Part shown: in pieces, positions 6,921-15,053 of the stretch
How positions within the stretch are numbered: position 1 is the stretch's first letter
How the letters are laid out: every line of letters starts with the position of its first letter
Source: Compostibacter hankyongensis
GTDB lineage: Bacteria; Bacteroidota; Bacteroidia; Chitinophagales; Chitinophagaceae
NCBI RefSeq assembly: GCF_039541075.1
Contig: NZ_BAABFN010000005.1
Span: 62,001-126,000, forward strand
Direction: 5' to 3'
DNA: 64,000 nucleotides
Made by a program: the position numbers and the translations under genes
Notes under the pieces: generated by a model
Databases searched by the model: none
Told to the model about the DNA's origin: nothing
What the model saw: only the letters and a program-made list of their open reading frames with translations

Positions 6921-8573
6921 ATGTTCCCGAACACAGACCCTACCCGCACCGACGCCTGGAAAAAGCTGAAAGAACACGCCGACTGGATGCACGGCGCGCA
7001 CATCCGTAAGCTGTTTGCCCAGGACCCGCAGCGCTTTGAGAAATATACCCTCAGGTTTGAAGATATCCTGTTTGACTATTCCAAAAATATCCATACCGAA
7101 GAAACGATAGAGCTGCTGCTGGAGCTGGCGGAAGCATGCAAGGTGAAAGAGGCCATCGCCGCCATGTTCGGCGGGGAACATATCAACCGCACCGAAGACC
7201 GCGCCGTGCTGCATACCGCCCTCCGCAACCTTTCGGATACTCCCGTTTATGATAACGGCGAAGATGTGATGCCCGCCGTCCGCACCGTATTGCAAAAGAT
7301 GCGGACCTTCTCCGCAAAAGTCCACAGCGGCGAATGGAAGGGGTATACCGGCAAAAAAATAAAATATATCGTCAATATCGGCATCGGCGGATCGGACCTC
7401 GGCCCGGTAATGGTGACGGAAGCGCTCCGGCCTTACTGGAAAGCAGATATGCAGCCGTATTTTGTCTCCAACATCGACGGCACCCATATTGCGGAAACGC
7501 TGAAAAAGATAAATCCTGAAGAAACGCTTTTCCTCATCGCTTCCAAGACCTTCACCACACAGGAAACGATGACCAACGCCCATACGGCCCGGCGCTGGTT
7601 TCTCGAAAGCGCGGGAGACGAGTCTATGATCAAAAAGCATTTTGTGGCCCTCTCCACCAATCGGCCGGAAGTGGAGAAGTTCGGCATCGACCCGGAGAAC
7701 ATGTTTGAGTTCTGGGACTGGGTCGGCGGCCGTTATTCCCTATGGTCGGCCATCGGTCTGAGCATCGTGCTGACCATCGGCTATGATCATTTCGAGCAGC
7801 TGCTGCGGGGCGGACATGCAGTAGACCGGTATTTCCAGGAAACCGCTTTCGCCGAAAACATCCCCGTCATCATGGCGCTGCTGGGCATCTGGTACAGCAA
7901 TTTCTTCGGCTCGGAAACGGAAGCCATCCTGGCTTACGATCAGTATATGCATCGCTTTGCAGCCTATTTCCAGCAGGGCAACATGGAAAGCAACGGTAAG
8001 AGCGCAGACCGCAACGGGCATCCGGTAGAATATTCCACCGGCCCTATCATCTGGGGGGAACCCGGCACCAACGGACAGCACGCCTTTTATCAGCTCATTC
8101 ATCAGGGCACCCGGCTGATCCCCTGCGATTTTATCGCTCCCGCCATCAGCCATAACCCCATCGGGGATCATCATCCCAAGCTGCTGGCCAACTTTTTCGC
8201 CCAGACCGAAGCGCTGATGAATGGCAAAACGGAACAAGAGGTGCGTACCGAGCTGGAGCAGTTGGGAAAGACCGAAGCGGAGATCGAGCAGCTGCTGCCC
8301 TACAAGCTGTTCAGCGGCAACCGCCCGACCAACTCTTTCCTGCTCAAAGAGATTACCCCCTATACCCTGGGGAACCTGATTGCGCTGTATGAGCATAAGA
8401 TCTTTGTGCAAGGCGTGATCTGGAACATCTTCAGCTTCGATCAGTGGGGCGTGGAGCTGGGCAAACAGCTGGCGGGAAAGATCCTGCCCGAGCTGCTGCA
8501 GGACGAAGCGGTCAGCTCCCACGACTCCTCTACCAATGGCCTGATCAACGCTTACAAACAGATGCGGAAATAA
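6921..8573 (+). CDS. pgi: Glucose-6-phosphate isomerase
   Basis: The 550-residue enzyme interconverts glucose 6-phosphate and fructose 6-phosphate in glycolysis. It has the expected length and all signature blocks: GIGGSDLGPVMVTEAL (sugar-phosphate binding), GGRYSLWSAIGLS, the QQGNMESNGKS block and the GEPGTNGQHAFYQLIHQG region with catalytic Glu and His residues. The frame is open 25 codons further upstream, but the ATG at 6921 gives the usual family start (MFPNTDPTRTDAW). It also lies 21 bases after a near-match promoter box TACCTTTA at 6892-6899. The gene is divergent from GH43 and followed by a hairpin at 8628-8654. Confidence 0.98.
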   Translation: MFPNTDPTRTDAWKKLKEHADWMHGAHIRKLFAQDPQRFEKYTLRFEDILFDYSKNIHTEETIELLLELAEACKVKEAIAAMFGGEHINRTEDRAVLHTALRNLSDTPVYDNGEDVMPAVRTVLQKMRTFSAKVHSGEWKGYTGKKIKYIVNIGIGGSDLGPVMVTEALRPYWKADMQPYFVSNIDGTHIAETLKKINPEETLFLIASKTFTTQETMTNAHTARRWFLESAGDESMIKKHFVALSTNRPEVEKFGIDPENMFEFWDWVGGRYSLWSAIGLSIVLTIGYDHFEQLLRGGHAVDRYFQETAFAENIPVIMALLGIWYSNFFGSETEAILAYDQYMHRFAAYFQQGNMESNGKSADRNGHPVEYSTGPIIWGEPGTNGQHAFYQLIHQGTRLIPCDFIAPAISHNPIGDHHPKLLANFFAQTEALMNGKTEQEVRTELEQLGKTEAEIEQLLPYKLFSGNRPTNSFLLKEITPYTLGNLIALYEHKIFVQGVIWNIFSFDQWGVELGKQLAGKILPELLQDEAVSSHDSSTNGLINAYKQMRK

Positions 8574-8627
8574 CGGCTTCCCCGTATTAATATCATCTTT
8601 TACAGCGATTATTCCCAAAAGCCTTCC

Positions 8628-8654
8628 GGCCGACAGGTTCAACGCCTGTCGGCC
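8628..8654. repeat. Perfect 10-bp inverted repeat behind pgi
   Basis: The arms GGCCGACAGG (8628-8637) and CCTGTCGGCC (8645-8654) flank a 7-base loop TTCAACG. It could form a very stable hairpin and end pgi transcription, but no T-tract follows on the plus strand (CAAAAAC follows) and only a short mixed run on the minus strand. It may therefore be an intergenic repeat element or an mRNA 3'-end stabiliser rather than a classical intrinsic terminator. Confidence 0.7.
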
Positions 8655-8696
8655 CAAAAACACCCTGCCATTCTGTCATTTCCTCATATTTTCCAG

Positions 8697-8704
8697 TATC
8701 TTTG
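8697..8704 (+). promoter_or_regulatory. Bacteroidota -7 promoter box TATCTTTG of miaB
   Basis: An exact TAnnTTTG match ending 21 bases before the miaB ATG. This spacing recurs at many genes in the window. It is probably the main promoter of the miaB-mntA-hepT-regulator series. Confidence 0.6.
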
Positions 8705-8725
8705 CACACGGTTTAACGGTGAAGC

Positions 8726-10126
8726 ATGTTTGAGATTCCGACAAAAAATATAGACGAGCGCCGTCAGGGGGAAGCTTTTGAGGGCGTACAGATACCTGTA
8801 GCGGCCGGTAAAAGGTTTTATATAGAAAGCTACGGCTGCCAGATGAACTTCAATGACAGCGAGATCGTAGCCTCCATCCTGCAGCAGCAGGGCTATGGGG
8901 CCACGGTCAACTACACGGAAGCCGATCTTGTACTGATCAATACCTGCTCCATCCGCGAGAAGGCGGAACAGACGGTACGCAACCGGCTGCAGGCTTTTAA
9001 TACCGTAAAAAAAGAGCATCCCGGCATGCTCATCGGCGTGCTGGGCTGCATGGCCGAACGGCTGAAGGCCCGCCTGCTGGAGGAGGAGAAGCTGGTAGAC
9101 CTCGTAATAGGGCCGGATGCCTACCGTACCCTCCCCGCGCTGGTAGAGGAAGCCGGCGGGGGGCAGAAAGCGGTAAATGTGCTGCTGAGCCGGGAGGAGA
9201 CCTATGCCGATATCAGCCCGGTACGGCTGGACAGTAACGGTGTTACCGCCTTCGTATCCATCATGCGGGGGTGCAACAATATGTGCAGCTTCTGCGTGGT
9301 GCCCTTTACCCGCGGGCGGGAGCGCAGCCGCGATCCGGAATCCATTATCCGCGAATGCCGCGAGCTGTTTGACAGAGGCTACCGGGAGGTGACCCTGCTG
9401 GGGCAGAATGTGGATTCTTATTACTGGGACGGAACGCTCACCTTCGCGGGACTGCTCGCCCGGGTGGCGGAGATCGATCCGCTGCTCCGCGTACGGTTCA
9501 GCACCTCTCATCCCAAGGATATCACCGACGAAGTGCTGCATACCATGGCGCAGTACGGCAATATCTGCAAATACATCCATCTGCCCGTCCAGAGCGGCAG
9601 CACACGGATACTGCAGCTGATGAACCGCACCTATACCCGGGAATGGTACCTGGCCAAGATAAAGCGGATCCGGGAGATCATGCCGGACTGCGGCATATCC
9701 ACCGACATCATCACGGGCTTCTGTACCGAAACGGAGGAAGATCATCGCGAGACGCTCAGCCTGATGAAAACGGTGGGCTACGATCTCGCCTATATGTTCT
9801 TTTACTCCGAACGGCCCGGCACGCTTGCCGCCCGGCGCTATGCGGACGATATCCCGGAGGAGGTCAAGAAAAGCCGACTTGCCGAAATCGTGGAGCTGCA
9901 CCGGCAGCGGGCGCTCGAAAAGATGCAGCAGGAAATAGGGAAAACCTGTTTGGTGCTGATCGAGGGGGATTCCAAGCGCAGCGCAGGCGACTGGTGCGGG
10001 CGCAACGACCAGAACCGGATGGTGGTGTTCCCCAAAGCGGAAGGTACCGGAAAAGGAACCTATGTGCAGGTAAAAATCACCGGCTGCACCGGCGCCACCC
10101 TGATCGGAGAGATGATAAAAGCATAA
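8726..10126 (+). CDS. miaB: tRNA-2-methylthio-N6-dimethylallyladenosine synthase
   Basis: This 466-residue radical-SAM enzyme adds a methylthio group to i6A37 of tRNAs reading U-starting codons. Its N-terminal UPF0004 domain starts at YIESYGCQMNFND and holds the cysteines for the auxiliary cluster (in YGCQMN, NTCSIR and LGCMAE). The radical-SAM domain has the CxxxCxxC motif in RGCNNMCSFCVVPF. The C-terminus is a TRAM domain (about residues 400-466) for tRNA binding. Length and motif order match MiaB rather than MtaB or RimO. The stop codon is 2 bases before mntA, so the toxin-antitoxin pair is read on the same transcript. Confidence 0.96.
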   Translation: MFEIPTKNIDERRQGEAFEGVQIPVAAGKRFYIESYGCQMNFNDSEIVASILQQQGYGATVNYTEADLVLINTCSIREKAEQTVRNRLQAFNTVKKEHPGMLIGVLGCMAERLKARLLEEEKLVDLVIGPDAYRTLPALVEEAGGGQKAVNVLLSREETYADISPVRLDSNGVTAFVSIMRGCNNMCSFCVVPFTRGRERSRDPESIIRECRELFDRGYREVTLLGQNVDSYYWDGTLTFAGLLARVAEIDPLLRVRFSTSHPKDITDEVLHTMAQYGNICKYIHLPVQSGSTRILQLMNRTYTREWYLAKIKRIREIMPDCGISTDIITGFCTETEEDHRETLSLMKTVGYDLAYMFFYSERPGTLAARRYADDIPEEVKKSRLAEIVELHRQRALEKMQQEIGKTCLVLIEGDSKRSAGDWCGRNDQNRMVVFPKAEGTGKGTYVQVKITGCTGATLIGEMIKA

Positions 10127-10128
10127 CC

Positions 10129-10443
10129 ATGGTCAATATCGTAAAAAATAATCTCGACGCCATTATTCAGACCTGTAAGGAGCTACAGGTAAGTTCCTTA
10201 TATCTATTCGGATCGGCCACCCGGGAAAAGGATTTTAACCAGGAAAGTGATCTGGATTTTCTGTATAGCTTTAAAAAAGATGAAACCGGTTTGCCTCAGA
10301 CAACTTATGACTATTTTGATTTGTTATTCCGGCTGGAGAAAATCCTTGATAAAAAAGTAGACTTGGTCGCCGAAGAAAGGATACTGAACAAATACTTTCT
10401 GGAAACAGTAAACAAGGAAAAGGTAAAGCTTTATGAAGCCTGA
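10129..10443 (+). CDS. mntA: MntA-type minimal nucleotidyltransferase antitoxin
   Basis: The 104-residue protein has the polymerase-beta-like nucleotidyltransferase signature: GSATR at about residues 27-31 followed by the DxD pair in ESDLDFLY. MntA proteins neutralise the partner HEPN toxin by adding AMP groups to a tyrosine next to its RNase motif. The ATG at 10129 follows the miaB stop by 2 bases; the frame is open far upstream, but that part overlaps miaB and is not coding. It overlaps hepT by 11 bases. The A+T-richer, lysine-rich coding style differs from miaB and the regulator on either side, which suggests that the pair was acquired. Confidence 0.9.
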   Translation: MVNIVKNNLDAIIQTCKELQVSSLYLFGSATREKDFNQESDLDFLYSFKKDETGLPQTTYDYFDLLFRLEKILDKKVDLVAEERILNKYFLETVNKEKVKLYEA

Positions 10444-10780
10444 GGCCGTTAAATATTTATATGATGTGCTCGATTCAATTCATGCGATCACGCATCATAT
10501 AAAAGATACACCTTCCTTAAAACTGTTTATGCATAATCCAACGGTCACCGATGCTGTTGAAAGACGGCTGGCCATTATAGGCGAGGCGCTGCACCAAATT
10601 AAAAAAAAAGATAGCTCTCTGACAGGAATATCCGACCATAAGAAGATTATCGGACTTCGGCATATCCTGGTTCATGATTATGATCTGATAGATCATGCTA
10701 CAATCTGGATCATTGTGACAAAGCATCTACCCCGATTGGAAGAAGAAATTCAGGCCATTATCCATAACTTATCCATTTAA
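10433..10780 (+). CDS. hepT: HepT-type HEPN ribonuclease toxin (DUF86)
   Basis: The protein is 115 residues, all-helical and belongs to the DUF86/HEPN family. The catalytic RX4HXY motif is complete: R76, H81 and Y83 (RHILVHDY). Arg and His form the RNase site, and the Tyr is the residue that MntA modifies in characterised systems. The toxin therefore looks active and controllable. Its stop codon overlaps the start of the sigma-54 regulator (TAATG at 10778-10782), so translation of the regulator may depend on ribosomes finishing hepT. The order antitoxin-toxin and the short overlap are typical of mntA-hepT modules. Confidence 0.92.
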   Translation: MKPEAVKYLYDVLDSIHAITHHIKDTPSLKLFMHNPTVTDAVERRLAIIGEALHQIKKKDSSLTGISDHKKIIGLRHILVHDYDLIDHATIWIIVTKHLPRLEEEIQAIIHNLSI

Positions 10781-12015
10781 TGTCAGACCTTCAAAGCATA
10801 AAGAACCGCTTCGGCATCATCGGCAACAGCTCCGCGCTGAACTATTCGCTCAGCGTGGCCATGCAGGTAGCCGCTACCGACCTGACCGTACTGATCATGG
10901 GGCAGAGCGGGGTGGGAAAGGAAGCGTTCTCGCAGATCATTCATACGCTCAGCGGCCGTAAGCATAATCCTTTTATTGCGGTCAACTGCGGCGCCATCCC
11001 CGAAGGCACGATCGATTCGGAGCTTTTTGGTCACGAAAAGGGATCATTCACCGGAGCGCTGGACAGCCGGAAGGGATATTTTGAAACGGTAAACGGCGGC
11101 ACCATCTTTCTGGATGAGATCGGTGAGATGCCCCTCGGCACCCAGGCCCGGCTGTTGCGCATGCTGGAAACCGGGGAGTATATCCGCGTAGGGTCCTCCA
11201 AGGTGCAGAAGACCGATGTCCGCGTCATCGCCGCCACCAACAAAGACCTGCTGGAGCTGACTCAGGCGGGGAAATTCAGGGAGGATCTTTACTACCGGCT
11301 CAGCACGGTACCCATCCGCGTACCGGCCCTTCAGGAGCGGAAAGAAGATATCCCGCTGCTGTTCCGCAAGTTCTGCGTGGATTTTTCCGAACGCTATCAC
11401 AGCGCACCCGTGCAGCTCAATGAAGAAGCCATGCAGCTGCTGGTGAACTACCCCTTTCCGGGAAACATCCGGGAACTGAAAAATATCGCCGAACAGATAT
11501 CTGTACTCAGCCGGGACAAGACCGTCACCGCCGAAGAGCTCCGGCATTTCCTTCCGGAATATGCCAGCCGGCTTCCGGTGCTCTCTACCCACCGCGACAA
11601 GCAGGACAGCACCTTCTCCTCCGAACGGGATATCCTGTACAAGCTTTTCTTTGACATGAAAAAGGATGTAACGGAACTGAAAAAGATGTTTTTCGACATC
11701 ATCCGCAACCCCCAGATCGTGCAGCAGGAGGACTTCCATCCCGAGCGGCTCATGCCCGAGCATGCGTATCACCAGGGAGGGGGCGAAACGCCGCCGGCCG
11801 CCCTCAGCTCCTCCCGGCCCATTATTCTTCCGCAGGACAAGATAGACCAGCACGAGGAGGTGGAAGAAAGCCTCTCCATAGCAGACAAGGAAAAAGAGCT
11901 GATCGTCAAGGCGCTGAAAAAGCACCGGGGCAAGCGGAAAGATGCAGCATCCGACCTGGGCATTTCCGAAAGAACCCTCTACCGCAAGCTGAAAGAATAC
12001 GATATTGCCGAATGA
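10780..12015 (+). CDS. Sigma-54-dependent transcriptional activator without receiver domain
   Basis: The 411-residue activator starts directly with the AAA+ domain (residues about 12-245): Walker A GQSGVGKE, the sigma-54-contacting loop as GSFTGA (Ser in place of the common Ala), Walker B GGTIFLDEIGEM, and the GNIRELKN segment. A linker of about 110 residues with low similarity follows, then a Fis-type helix-turn-helix at the C-terminus (RKDAASDLGISERTLYRKL). There is no N-terminal receiver, PAS or GAF domain, so activity must be controlled by another protein, by expression level or by the linker. In Bacteroidota this gene usually stands between miaB and lptE/secG; here a toxin-antitoxin pair is inserted before it. 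Its targets are not evident. Confidence 0.93.
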   Translation: MSDLQSIKNRFGIIGNSSALNYSLSVAMQVAATDLTVLIMGQSGVGKEAFSQIIHTLSGRKHNPFIAVNCGAIPEGTIDSELFGHEKGSFTGALDSRKGYFETVNGGTIFLDEIGEMPLGTQARLLRMLETGEYIRVGSSKVQKTDVRVIAATNKDLLELTQAGKFREDLYYRLSTVPIRVPALQERKEDIPLLFRKFCVDFSERYHSAPVQLNEEAMQLLVNYPFPGNIRELKNIAEQISVLSRDKTVTAEELRHFLPEYASRLPVLSTHRDKQDSTFSSERDILYKLFFDMKKDVTELKKMFFDIIRNPQIVQQEDFHPERLMPEHAYHQGGGETPPAALSSSRPIILPQDKIDQHEEVEESLSIADKEKELIVKALKKHRGKRKDAASDLGISERTLYRKLKEYDIAE

Positions 12016-12020
12016 AAGGC

Positions 12021-12172
12021 ATTTGATAATTTGATGATTTGGAGATTTGTTGATGAAGTAATCATAGAAAATTTAAAGTTCAAGGTCTAAAGTCTAAGGT
12101 TTATCTGCCCGGAACGGTACTTTAGACCTCAAACCTTAAACAACAGTACCGGCAACCTCAAACCAGAAATCG
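12021..12172. repeat. Intergenic repeat region with 11-bp inverted repeat
   Basis: The gap before lptE begins with a run of ATTTG-type units (about 12021-12057). It then has inverted arms AGGTCTAAAGT (12083-12093) and ACTTTAGACCT (12119-12129) around a 25-base loop, with partial further copies of the same words (AAACCTTAAAC, ACCTCAAACC) up to the lptE start. The composition differs sharply from the surrounding genes. Repeats of this style occur in intergenic spaces of Bacteroidota genomes; whether this copy has relatives elsewhere in the genome cannot be seen here. Confidence 0.6.
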
Positions 12173-12176
12173 CATA

Positions 12177-12704
12177 ATGAAGATAAATCCGCGTCTCTTT
12201 TACACGGGCCCCGCTATATTCCTGGCCGGCATATTAATGTTGCTTTCGTCCTGCGGGATATACAGCTTTAACGGCGCCAGCATCGACCCGGCTGCCAAGA
12301 CGGTAAATGTGCATTTTATCGAAAACAAGGCGCCCTACAACAACCCCACCCTGAGCCAGAAGCTGACCGAGGGGCTGCGTACCAAGATCACCTCCCAGTC
12401 CAGGCTGGCGCAGGTAAATTCAGACGAAGCCGATTACATCTTCAGCGGCGCCATTACCGGTTATGCCGTATCGAATGCAGCCGTCACCAATGTGGAACAG
12501 GCCGCCACCTCCCGGCTGACCATTACGGTAAATATCGATTTCAAGTCAAAGCTGAATCCCAAAGCCAACTTCTCGCAATCGTTCTCCCGCTCCGCCGACT
12601 TTCCGGCCAGCCGCTCGGTAACGGAGGTACAGGATAACCTGGTGACGGATATCAACAAACAGCTGGTAGACGACATTTTTAACAAAGCTTTTGTCAACTG
12701 GTAA
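12177..12704 (+). CDS. lptE: LptE-like LPS-assembly outer-membrane lipoprotein
   Basis: The 175-residue protein has a lipoprotein signal with lipobox LLSSC (Cys26) followed by the GIYSFNGASI start typical of Bacteroidota LptE. The rest matches the LptE fold (DUF4136/LptE-like), including VNVHFIENKAPYNNPTLSQK and a C-terminal helix pair. LptE plugs the LptD pore that inserts lipopolysaccharide into the outer membrane. No lptD is in the window. It is followed by a repeat-protein gene and secG on the same strand, as in other Bacteroidota. Confidence 0.85.
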   Translation: MKINPRLFYTGPAIFLAGILMLLSSCGIYSFNGASIDPAAKTVNVHFIENKAPYNNPTLSQKLTEGLRTKITSQSRLAQVNSDEADYIFSGAITGYAVSNAAVTNVEQAATSRLTITVNIDFKSKLNPKANFSQSFSRSADFPASRSVTEVQDNLVTDINKQLVDDIFNKAFVNW

Positions 12705-12718
12705 CCGCTCCGTTTTCT

Positions 12719-12726
12719 TAACTTTG
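12719..12726 (+). promoter_or_regulatory. Bacteroidota -7 promoter box TAACTTTG
   Basis: An exact TAnnTTTG match in the 48-base gap between lptE and the next gene, 26 bases before its ATG. It may provide extra transcription of the downstream gene and secG. Confidence 0.5.
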
Positions 12727-12752
12727 AACAAAGCATTCAGAATAAGCCCGCC

Positions 12753-13418
12753 ATGTCCGAATTAGCCGAACAGATACTGGATGCCCGTAATGACGGGGAT
12801 ATTTCTTCCGCCGCGTTGGAACAGACCATAGCGCAGTATCCTTATTTTGCGCCGGCATACTGGTGGCTGGCCCGGAAAAGCCGGGAGACGGCAGACGGCG
12901 GCAAATCCCTCGGCAGGGCCAGTCTCTTCAGCTGCTACCCTTTGCTGCTGCGGGTTTTTGTCCATGCCCCCGTGCTGGAGGGACCGGGCGGGAAAGACAA
13001 AACCGACGCCCTGATACAGCCTTTGTATGCAGAAGATTACTTTGCCTATGCGGGTGTAAAGCTTTCCGATACGGCGGCGGCCGACGGCAAAAAGCCGACC
13101 ATGGCCCAGCTGCTCAGCTTTACGGACTGGCTGCGCACCCTTAAACGGCCCCAGGGCGCGGTGGACCCCGACCTGCAGCCCGAAGAACGCGAAGCAGCGA
13201 TGACCCGCGAAAACCAGGCTTCCGGGCATGTAAAGGCCATGGCAGATTCCTCGGTAGCCTCCCGCGACGACGTGGTGACCGAGGCCATGGCGGAGGTGCG
13301 CATCCGGCAGGGGCAGCCCGCCCGGGCCATTGCCATCTATGAAAAATTAAGTTTGCTCAATCCCGGAAAAAAGAGTTACTTTGCCGCCAAAATCGAGTCC
13401 TTAAAAAAAGCGCATTGA
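12753..13418 (+). CDS. Conserved Bacteroidota protein with C-terminal TPR-like repeat
   Basis: The product is 221 residues, soluble and without a signal peptide. The N-terminal part has a helical repeat (ALEQTIAQYPYFAPAYWWLA). The C-terminus looks like a single TPR (EVRIRQGQPARAIAIYEKLS, then NPGKKSYFAAKI). The middle is poorly conserved, acidic and includes an SFTDWL motif. Proteins of this type lie between lptE and secG in Bacteroidota, and I know of no assigned function. The TPR ends suggest a scaffold or binding role, which is inference. Confidence 0.75.
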   Translation: MSELAEQILDARNDGDISSAALEQTIAQYPYFAPAYWWLARKSRETADGGKSLGRASLFSCYPLLLRVFVHAPVLEGPGGKDKTDALIQPLYAEDYFAYAGVKLSDTAAADGKKPTMAQLLSFTDWLRTLKRPQGAVDPDLQPEEREAAMTRENQASGHVKAMADSSVASRDDVVTEAMAEVRIRQGQPARAIAIYEKLSLLNPGKKSYFAAKIESLKKAH

Positions 13419-13422
13419 TATT

Positions 13423-13833
13423 ATGTTGATATTCTTTGGCATCCTGATTATCGTGGCTTCTGTGTTGCTGGGTTTGTTTGTGCTGATACAGAATCCCAAG
13501 GGAGGCGGCCTTTCGGGCACCTTCGGCGGATTCAGCAATCAGGTGATGGGGGTGCGCCAGACTACCGATATCCTGGAGAGAGGTACCTGGATCCTGGCCG
13601 TCATTATCGGTGCGCTCTGCCTGGCGTCTTCCTTTTTCCTGCCTCGCGCGGGAACCGGCGTACAGCAGAAAAGCATCATGGAGAAAAATGTAAACAGCCT
13701 GCCTGCTCCCGCACAGGCGCCCGCCGCTCCTTTCCCGGGAGCCGCCCAGCCCCAGCAGGGATCGCAGCCGGCTGCACAACCCGCTAACGGCAACGGCGCA
13801 CAACCTGCAGCGCCCGCTTCCGATCAAAAATAA
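13423..13833 (+). CDS. secG: Preprotein translocase subunit SecG
   Basis: The 136-residue protein has two membrane segments (about residues 1-21 and 56-76) and the family hallmark between them: LIQNPKGGGLSGTFGG at residues 26-41. SecG joins SecYE and helps SecA-driven export. The C-terminal 50 residues form an Ala/Pro/Gln-rich tail, a common extension in Bacteroidota SecG. It starts 4 bases after the preceding stop codon and ends before a strong terminator. Confidence 0.93.
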   Translation: MLIFFGILIIVASVLLGLFVLIQNPKGGGLSGTFGGFSNQVMGVRQTTDILERGTWILAVIIGALCLASSFFLPRAGTGVQQKSIMEKNVNSLPAPAQAPAAPFPGAAQPQQGSQPAAQPANGNGAQPAAPASDQK

Positions 13834-13856
13834 TCTTCCGGGTATCCCGGTCATGA

Positions 13857-13882
13857 CCCCGTCCGCGAAGACGGGGTTTTTT
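13857..13882 (+). terminator. Rho-independent terminator after secG
   Basis: A perfect 7-bp stem CCCCGTC / GACGGGG with loop CGCGAA, followed by six Ts. It lies 23 bases after the secG stop and ends the miaB-to-secG series. Confidence 0.92.
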
Positions 13883-13961
13883 ATTGCCTCTCTGAACCTC
13901 TGCGGTATTTTAACTATTTTAGCAAATCACCCGATAAACCGGACACGCCTAACCGATCCGT

Positions 13962-15020
13962 ATGGCAAAAAAAAGCAGCAGAAAGAGAAAACCCGGAAAA
14001 CCATGGAAAACAATCGTCCTGTTTTCCGTACTCAGTCTTATCATCGCTACCGGTATCTTTTTCGCCTACCGCATCCTGGCCCCCAATACGGCCCCTTTCC
14101 ATGACCAGCGCTATTTTTATATCCATACCGGCTCCTCCTATGCCCAGGTATTAAAGGCCCTGAAAGACCAGGATATCGTGAAAAGCATCAACAGCTTCGA
14201 CTGGCTGGCGAGGCAGGCGGATTATCCCGAACACGTAAAGGCGGGCCGTTACGAAATAAAAACCGGGATGAGCAACCTGGAAATTGTAAAGCTCCTCCAT
14301 TCGGGACGACAAATGCCCGTAAAGCTGGTCATCAACAAGCTCCGCACCCGCGAAGATTTTGTGGCCTTCGTCAGCACCCGGCTGGAAGCAGATTCCAATA
14401 CCCTGCGGGTCCTGCTCCGGGATCCGGTATACCTGCGCCGGTACGGTCTGGATACCAACACCGCCCTTTGCGCTGTCATCCCCAATACCTACGAGTTTTT
14501 CTGGAATACCGGCGCCGAGGACCTATATGACCGTCTGGCAAAGGAGGCCCGCAAGTTCTGGACCGACAAACGCAAAACGGCAGCCGACTCCCTGGGTCTG
14601 ACGATCCCGCAGGTATATATCCTGGCCTCCATCATAGAAGAAGAAACCAACAACAACGGAGAGAAACCCCTGATCGCAAGCGTATACCTCAACCGGCTGC
14701 GCAGCGGCATGCGTCTTTCTGCAGACCCTACTGTAAAATTTGCCGTAGGCAACTTTTCACTGCGCAGGATCACCGGCAAACAAACAGGTTTCGACTCTCC
14801 CTATAATACCTATCTTTATGCCGGGCTGCCTCCGGGACCCATCTGCACCCCTTCCATCAAAACCATTGATGCCGTGCTGCGGGCCTCCCATACGGAATAT
14901 CTTTACTTTTGCGCCAGCGCGGATTTCTCAGGGCGGCATGTGTTTGCCGCCACTTATGCGGAACACCTGAGGAATGCCCGGCGTTATCAGAAAGCCCTGG
15001 ACAGCCTGGCTATTCATTGA
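13962..15020 (+). CDS. mltG: Endolytic peptidoglycan transglycosylase MltG
   Basis: The 352-residue protein has a basic cytoplasmic start and one membrane anchor at about residues 18-38, then the periplasmic YceG/MltG domain. The catalytic Glu lies in the ILASIIEEETN block near residue 225. Other family blocks are present: AGRYEI, IPNTYEFFW, SVYLNRL and the ending SPYNTYLYAGLPPGPICTPS. MltG cleaves nascent glycan strands and sets their length near the divisome or elongasome. The YihY gene follows 33 bases later and may be co-transcribed. Confidence 0.95.
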   Translation: MAKKSSRKRKPGKPWKTIVLFSVLSLIIATGIFFAYRILAPNTAPFHDQRYFYIHTGSSYAQVLKALKDQDIVKSINSFDWLARQADYPEHVKAGRYEIKTGMSNLEIVKLLHSGRQMPVKLVINKLRTREDFVAFVSTRLEADSNTLRVLLRDPVYLRRYGLDTNTALCAVIPNTYEFFWNTGAEDLYDRLAKEARKFWTDKRKTAADSLGLTIPQVYILASIIEEETNNNGEKPLIASVYLNRLRSGMRLSADPTVKFAVGNFSLRRITGKQTGFDSPYNTYLYAGLPPGPICTPSIKTIDAVLRASHTEYLYFCASADFSGRHVFAATYAEHLRNARRYQKALDSLAIH

Positions 15021-15053
15021 GGACCGCAACCGGAAAACAGTACGCTTTGCCTT

